A stretch of DNA of 64,000 bases from Curtobacterium aurantiacum (GTDB lineage: Bacteria > Actinomycetota > Actinomycetes > Actinomycetales > Microbacteriaceae). Position numbers and translations under genes: made by a program. Position 1 is the first letter of the stretch; every line of letters begins with the position of its first letter. Shown here piece by piece: positions 60,511 through 64,000 of the stretch. The notes beneath the pieces were generated by a model that had not been told where the DNA came from, did no database searches, and saw only the letters and a list, made by a program, of their open reading frames with translations. The stretch lies in the NCBI RefSeq assembly GCF_018598555.1, contig NZ_JAHEWN010000002.1:1-64000 (forward strand), read 5' to 3'.

Positions 60511-61647
60511 TCAGTGCGCGGGCACCGCCGCCGGCAGGGCGAAGCGCGGGTGCGGCGCCCCACCCGTCGCGAGGTCCGCGAGCATCTCCCCGAGCAACGG
60601 CGCGAACTTGAAGCCGTGCCCGGAGAACCCGGTCGCCACGGTGAGCGGCCCCACCCGGTCCATCACGAAGTCCTCGTCGGGGGAGTTGTCGTACAGGCAG
60701 CTGATGAACGTCGGCCGGGTCGCGTCGACCCCCGGCACGTACCGCGCGACGTACGCCTGCAGCCGCTCGGCCTCGGTCGGCACGGGTGCGAAGTCCCGGT
60801 TGTCCGGTTCGACGACGGGACCGGTGCCGTGGAACCCGACCTTGACACCCTCGCCGGGCGTCAGCAGCCCGTACACGTCGTCACCGTCGGCCCAGTGCAC
60901 GAAGCTCGGCCAGGCCTCGTCCGGCAGGTGGCTGGGGAAGTGGGCGGGCTGCTCCTGGGTGACGCGGATGGCCGGGAGGTCCGCCCCGCGTCCGGCGAGC
61001 AGCCCGCCGACCAGCACGGGGGCCCACGACCCCACGGCGGCCACCGCGGACGCGGTGCGGATGGCGGTGCCGTCGGACAGGACCACGGTGACGTCGTCAC
61101 CGTGGTCCTCGAGCCCGGCGACCCCGGTGTCGAACCGCAGGTCGGCGAGACCGGTCCGCTCGGCCAGCGTCAGGAAGACCTCGATCGCCCGATCGGCGCG
61201 GATGCGTCCGGCGGAGGCATGGGTCAGCACGCGCCCCTCGAACGCGATGCCGGGCCAGCGCGCCGCTGCGTCGTCCGGGGTCAGCACCTCGTGCGGGATG
61301 TCCGCGTCGGTGAGGGCCGCGGCGATCGCGTCGACGACCTCGGGCCGACCGTGGTCGACGGCCCCCGTGCGGACGATGAGCTCCTCGCCGGCAGCGGCCT
61401 CGAGCGCTTCCCACAGTTCCAGCGCCCGGGTGGTCAGGGCGACGTACTCCGCGTCGGCGTAGCCCTGCCGGAAGATCCGGGTCGCACCGTGCGAGGAGCC
61501 GAGGTGGTGTCCGCGGGCGTGCTGTTCCAGAAGCAGGACGCGCTCGCCGCGGGCGGTGAGGGCGAACGCGGTCGCAGCGCCGACGACCCCGGCACCGATG
61601 ACGACCACGGGTGCGACGTGTTCGGGGGAACCGGGAGAGGAGGACAT
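60511..61647 (-). CDS. Monomeric sarcosine oxidase/N-methyltryptophan oxidase-like flavoenzyme
   Basis: A 378-residue amine oxidase that demethylates N-methyl amino acids to give formaldehyde and hydrogen peroxide. VVVIGAGVVGAATAF at 13-27 binds FAD, GSSHGATRIFRQGY near 50 is the family motif, and Cys317 in ISCLYDNSPDEDFVMD is where FAD is covalently attached in relatives. ATG 61647 is 6 nt after TACGCT on its strand. Upstream lies the tRNA-Gly gene, on the same strand. Confidence 0.9.
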   Translation of the reverse strand: MSSSPGSPEHVAPVVVIGAGVVGAATAFALTARGERVLLLEQHARGHHLGSSHGATRIFRQGYADAEYVALTTRALELWEALEAAAGEELIVRTGAVDHGRPEVVDAIAAALTDADIPHEVLTPDDAAARWPGIAFEGRVLTHASAGRIRADRAIEVFLTLAERTGLADLRFDTGVAGLEDHGDDVTVVLSDGTAIRTASAVAAVGSWAPVLVGGLLAGRGADLPAIRVTQEQPAHFPSHLPDEAWPSFVHWADGDDVYGLLTPGEGVKVGFHGTGPVVEPDNRDFAPVPTEAERLQAYVARYVPGVDATRPTFISCLYDNSPDEDFVMDRVGPLTVATGFSGHGFKFAPLLGEMLADLATGGAPHPRFALPAAVPAH

Positions 61648-61669
61648 GCGGCGAGCGTACGTCCGACGG

Positions 61670-61740
61670 AGCGAGTGACGGGAATCGAACCCGCGCTACC
61701 AGCTTGGGAAGCTGGAGTTCTACCATTGAACTACACTCGC
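61670..61740 (-). tRNA. tRNA-Gly(CCC)
   Basis: The minus strand folds into a 71-nt tRNA: acceptor GCGAGTG (61734-61740) with CACTCGC (61671-61677), D arm with AATGGTAGA, anticodon stem CCAGC/GCTGG with loop TTCCCAA (anticodon CCC), T arm GCGGG-TTCGATT-CCCGT and discriminator U at 61670. CCA is not encoded. U73 is usual for bacterial glycine tRNAs. Confidence 0.96.
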
Positions 61741-61936
61741 GCGCCCCGGTGAACGGGACTCGGCAAGCCTAGCGGATTCTCGCCTGGAAGCCAGCCGAAC
61801 GTGCACCGTACGCCTCCTGCCGGGCGTGTGTCGCGCCTCCCGAGTCTCCGCTGTGAGGGTGCGAGCCTGACGGACAGGTGTCGTACCCGTGTGTACCGTC
61901 CAGGGAGTTCCAGCCCCGAACCCGAGGAGGCCCCGG

Positions 61937-63046
61937 ATGGTCAGGCATCCCCTCATCGACGACGTGGTCGGCCCCGCCATCGTGGTCGAGTCGGCCTCGC
62001 CCGTCGTGTGGCTGACCGACGCGCTCGCCTCGCTGCTCCGCCGGTCGGCGGACGCCGGACGGACGGTCGTGCTCCGCACCGGACGTTCGGCGGCGATCAC
62101 CCCGGCGCTCCGGCACGCACTCGGTGCGTACGGTGCCGCGTGGGCCGTCTCCGACTTCGACGGCACGCTGCGGGACGGCCGGACGGGCGTCGCCGCATCG
62201 GGCATCGAGGACTTCGTGCACCGCGGCCCCGAGCTCGTGGGCACGCCGTCGCCCGAGCACCCGGTCTCGGCCGACTCGGTGCGTCAGATCAGCATCGACC
62301 TGACCCTCCGCCACCACCCGGGCCGCGCGGTCGACATGGGGTCCGCCATCGAGGCGCTGTGCCACACCGTCGGCACCTGCCCGACCCGGTGGGGTACCGC
62401 AGAACCACTCACCGTGCCGTGGGACCGCTGGGTCGTCACGCAGTACGCGAAGCACGAGGCGCCCGGCATCTCGACCTCGTACGCCGTCGGCGAGGGCTTC
62501 TCCGCGACGATGACCGCGCACCTGGTGGGCGGAGTGGTCGTCGAGACCATGTCCGCCGTGCTCACCGTGCCCGAGGAGAACACCGATCCGGGCCTGGCCA
62601 ACCGCATGTTCGACGCGGTGCAGCGGGTCGCCGACCAGGTCGTCCCCGTCTTCGGCGTCGTCATGCAGCGCCGCGGCGACGCCGACCACCTGGTGCGGGC
62701 CGTCTCGCACGGCGAACCGTCACCGCTCGCCGTCGTCATCGGACCCGAGGCCGCCGGCTTCCTGGACCGCGACGGCGTCTGGCCTCCGCCGCGCACCACG
62801 ACCGCAAGGTTCGCAGCCGGCACCGGCCCGTCGACCCGCCCGGGTTCCGACGCCGACGCCGACGGCGGGATGATCGTCCGCTTCGAGGACGGTTGGGAAG
62901 CGCTCGAGGCGTTCCTCGACCGCATCGACGAGGACCGCTTCCTGCAGCTGGTCGGCGGCGCGCCGCTCGACCCCGCCCACGACGAGGGCACGCTCGACGG
63001 CCACGTCCGTGACGACCGGATGGTGGGCGGCCACGGTGCCGCGTGA
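61937..63046 (+). CDS. DUF6177-like protein of unknown function
   Basis: A 369-residue soluble protein resembling the actinobacterial DUF6177 family. Visible landmarks are MVRHPLIDDVVGPAIVVESA at the start, HHPGRAVDMGSAIEALCHTV near 132, and a C-terminal FEDGWEALEAFLDRIDEDRFLQL. No signal peptide, membrane helix or catalytic motif is clear. GAGGAGG precedes ATG 61937. It overlaps the next small gene by 11 bp, so the two act together; I cannot name the system. Confidence 0.65.
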   Translation: MVRHPLIDDVVGPAIVVESASPVVWLTDALASLLRRSADAGRTVVLRTGRSAAITPALRHALGAYGAAWAVSDFDGTLRDGRTGVAASGIEDFVHRGPELVGTPSPEHPVSADSVRQISIDLTLRHHPGRAVDMGSAIEALCHTVGTCPTRWGTAEPLTVPWDRWVVTQYAKHEAPGISTSYAVGEGFSATMTAHLVGGVVVETMSAVLTVPEENTDPGLANRMFDAVQRVADQVVPVFGVVMQRRGDADHLVRAVSHGEPSPLAVVIGPEAAGFLDRDGVWPPPRTTTARFAAGTGPSTRPGSDADADGGMIVRFEDGWEALEAFLDRIDEDRFLQLVGGAPLDPAHDEGTLDGHVRDDRMVGGHGAA

Positions 63047-63383
63047 CGTCACCATCCTCTGCCGGCAGCCGGTGGAGGCGCGCGACGTCGCCGAGGCGCT
63101 CCTGCTGCACGACGAGACCTGGGGAGTCCGGGCACTCGACGACGGTCCGATGATGCAGGTCTGCCGTGACGCCACGCACCCCGTGATCACCGTGCTCGGC
63201 GTGCGCCGGGTGGACTCCTTCGACGAGGTCGAGCGGATCCTCCCGGACGCCCCGACCCTGGCGACGCCGCTGTGGTGGGTCGACACCGTCATCCCCGCCG
63301 GCCCGGACGGCGAGTCCGGGATCTCGGCCGCGCTCGAGGCCGCGATGGACCTCGACGCGGTCTGCATCGTCCACGGGGACTGA
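63036..63383 (+). CDS. Small protein of unknown function, partner of the DUF6177-like gene
   Basis: A 115-residue soluble protein (VPRDVTILCRQPVEARDVAEAL start, WWVDTVIPAGPDGESGI near 84) with three cysteines and no recognised domain. GTG 63036 is chosen because it overlaps the previous gene by 11 bp and starts the conserved-looking strand; an upstream ATG at 63009 is possible. Convergent with the CtaG-like gene. Confidence 0.6.
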   Translation: MPRDVTILCRQPVEARDVAEALLLHDETWGVRALDDGPMMQVCRDATHPVITVLGVRRVDSFDEVERILPDAPTLATPLWWVDTVIPAGPDGESGISAALEAAMDLDAVCIVHGD

Positions 63384-63411
63384 GCGCGGCCGCACTCACC
63401 CCGGGCCCGGT

Positions 63412-63454
63412 GCGGCTCAGTCCCGCTTGCCGGGCGCGGCTCAGTCCCGCTTGC
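63412..63454. repeat. 19-bp direct duplication at the 3' end of the CtaG-like gene
   Basis: GCGGCTCAGTCCCGCTTGC occurs at 63412-63430 and again at 63436-63454. The second copy contains the last codons and stop of the minus-strand CtaG-like gene (stop at 63441), so the first copy is a duplicated gene end lying just downstream. Confidence 0.75.
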
Positions 63455-64000
63455 TCATCGCTGCGAGGCGCTCGTTGTACGCCTTGAGGTCGGCGTCGCC
63501 GTCGCGCTCGGCCTTGCGGTCCAGGCGCTTCGCGTCGCGCTTGTCCGAACGCATCCAGTTCCGCACGACGAGCAGCGCCACGAACACCATCGGCAGCTCG
63601 GATGCACCCCAGGCGATGCCGCCACCGGTGTGCTGGTCGTCGAGCAGCGCGGCGTCGTTCGTCTGCCCGAGAGCGTGGAACCAGTCGACCGCGAACACCG
63701 ACTGCGACGTCATGACCGCGACGCCGAAGAACGCGTGGAACGCCAGGGTGGCCAGCAGGGTGATGATGAGCATCGGGTACGGCGGACGCTGCGGGCCCGG
63801 GTCGACCCCGACGAAGACCCAGAAGAACAGGTACCCGCTCAGGACGAAGTGGATGATCATCGCGACGTGCCACTCGTGCGACTGCATCGCGGCCTGGTAC
63901 GCCGGCGTGAAGTAGAACACCACGAGGGACCCGGCGAAGATGATCCCCGCGACGGCCGGCTTGCCGAGGAACTGCATCCAGCGGGAGTGCACGAAGAGCA
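63441..64000 (-). CDS. CtaG-like cytochrome c oxidase assembly protein, 5' part cut by window edge
   Basis: The reading frame is open to the right edge, so the N-terminal part is missing; about 186 C-terminal residues are visible. HSRWMQFLGKPAVAGIIF, then FWVFVGVDPGPQRPPYPM and FHAFFGVAVMTSQ match the caa3_CtaG domain, with five helices and a charged cytoplasmic tail. It is a paralogue of the C-terminal half of the CopD-CtaG fusion at 46666. Family role: copper delivery to cytochrome oxidase. Confidence 0.8.
   Translation of the reverse strand, partial: LFVHSRWMQFLGKPAVAGIIFAGSLVVFYFTPAYQAAMQSHEWHVAMIIHFVLSGYLFFWVFVGVDPGPQRPPYPMLIITLLATLAFHAFFGVAVMTSQSVFAVDWFHALGQTNDAALLDDQHTGGGIAWGASELPMVFVALLVVRNWMRSDKRDAKRLDRKAERDGDADLKAYNERLAAMSKRD

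Noticed and set aside
61670-61740. Integrated element at the tRNA-Gly gene
   Set aside because: No integrase gene and no duplicated tRNA 3' end was found on either side.

Overview
The window looks like a piece of chromosome from a high-GC actinobacterium, most probably Microbacteriaceae and Curtobacterium-like. This is an inference from the roughly 70% GC, the very GC-rich third codon positions, the gene content (GH15 and GH13 glycosidases, DUF1206, CopD-CtaG fusion, DUF6177, LAxTG surface protein) and many genes that start a few bases after a -10 hexamer. I see no phage, insertion sequence, plasmid origin, CRISPR array or defence island. Coding density is high and most genes are housekeeping or metabolic.

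Layout. 1-0.38 kb: 19-bp tandem repeats, two palindromic elements and a pentanucleotide repeat. 0.38-5.5 kb: DUF1992 and GH15 genes (-), a probable 33-aa ORF, rtcB and a DUF1206 membrane protein. 5.6-11.6 kb: SMP-30 lactonase, alpha/beta hydrolase, then a minus-strand block with dps, an SDR, a ferredoxin-reductase-like flavoprotein, a MarR regulator and an FMN reductase. 11.7-18 kb: GH13 glucosidase, LAxTG-anchored DUF11 surface protein, two small membrane proteins, an ECF sigma factor with an overlapping membrane partner. 18-26 kb: LysR/MFS pair, CDF metal exporter, DUF4166 and TIGR01777 pair, EamA/LysR pair. 26-30.5 kb: L,D-transpeptidase with a secreted partner, purB, low-molecular-weight phosphatase, small membrane protein. 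30.6-35.5 kb: hisC-like aminotransferase and a three-gene 2-oxo acid dehydrogenase operon. 35.6-39.3 kb: acetyltransferase, a GntR/UTRA regulator and a PTS split into EIIA, EIIB and EIIC, with matching operators. 39.4-42.6 kb: znuABC-zur with a Zur-like box. 42.6-50 kb: hydrolase, lipase-maturation-factor-like protein, rpmB-rpmG-rpsN of the zinc-free type, HU, CopD-CtaG fusion, PIF1/RecD-like helicase. 50-58 kb: DUF4383, PAP2 phosphatase, LLM flavoenzyme, a two-subunit SMR exporter with divergent TetR, and a permease/TIGR03943/secreted-protein operon. 58-64 kb: zinc alcohol dehydrogenase, glycerate kinase, sarcosine-oxidase-like enzyme, tRNA-Gly(CCC), a DUF6177-like pair, and a CtaG-like gene cut by the right edge.

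The clearest functional circuits are zinc supply (znuABC-zur, followed 2.6 kb later by zinc-independent ribosomal proteins), amino-sugar or sugar uptake (GntR plus split PTS sharing a GGTCATG-type operator) and small-cation export (SMR pair plus TetR with two operators).

The least explained signal is in the intergenic DNA: a dispersed family of near-perfect hairpins built on GACGGGAGGCCCG, a second family of imperfect palindromes (GCGACACCTCACG...CGTGAGNTGTCGC) with a mismatch conserved in position, and two places where both occur together at almost identical spacing. I found no convincing novel protein system; these repeat families, the leaderless-gene pattern and a few unassigned gene pairs are the best leads.
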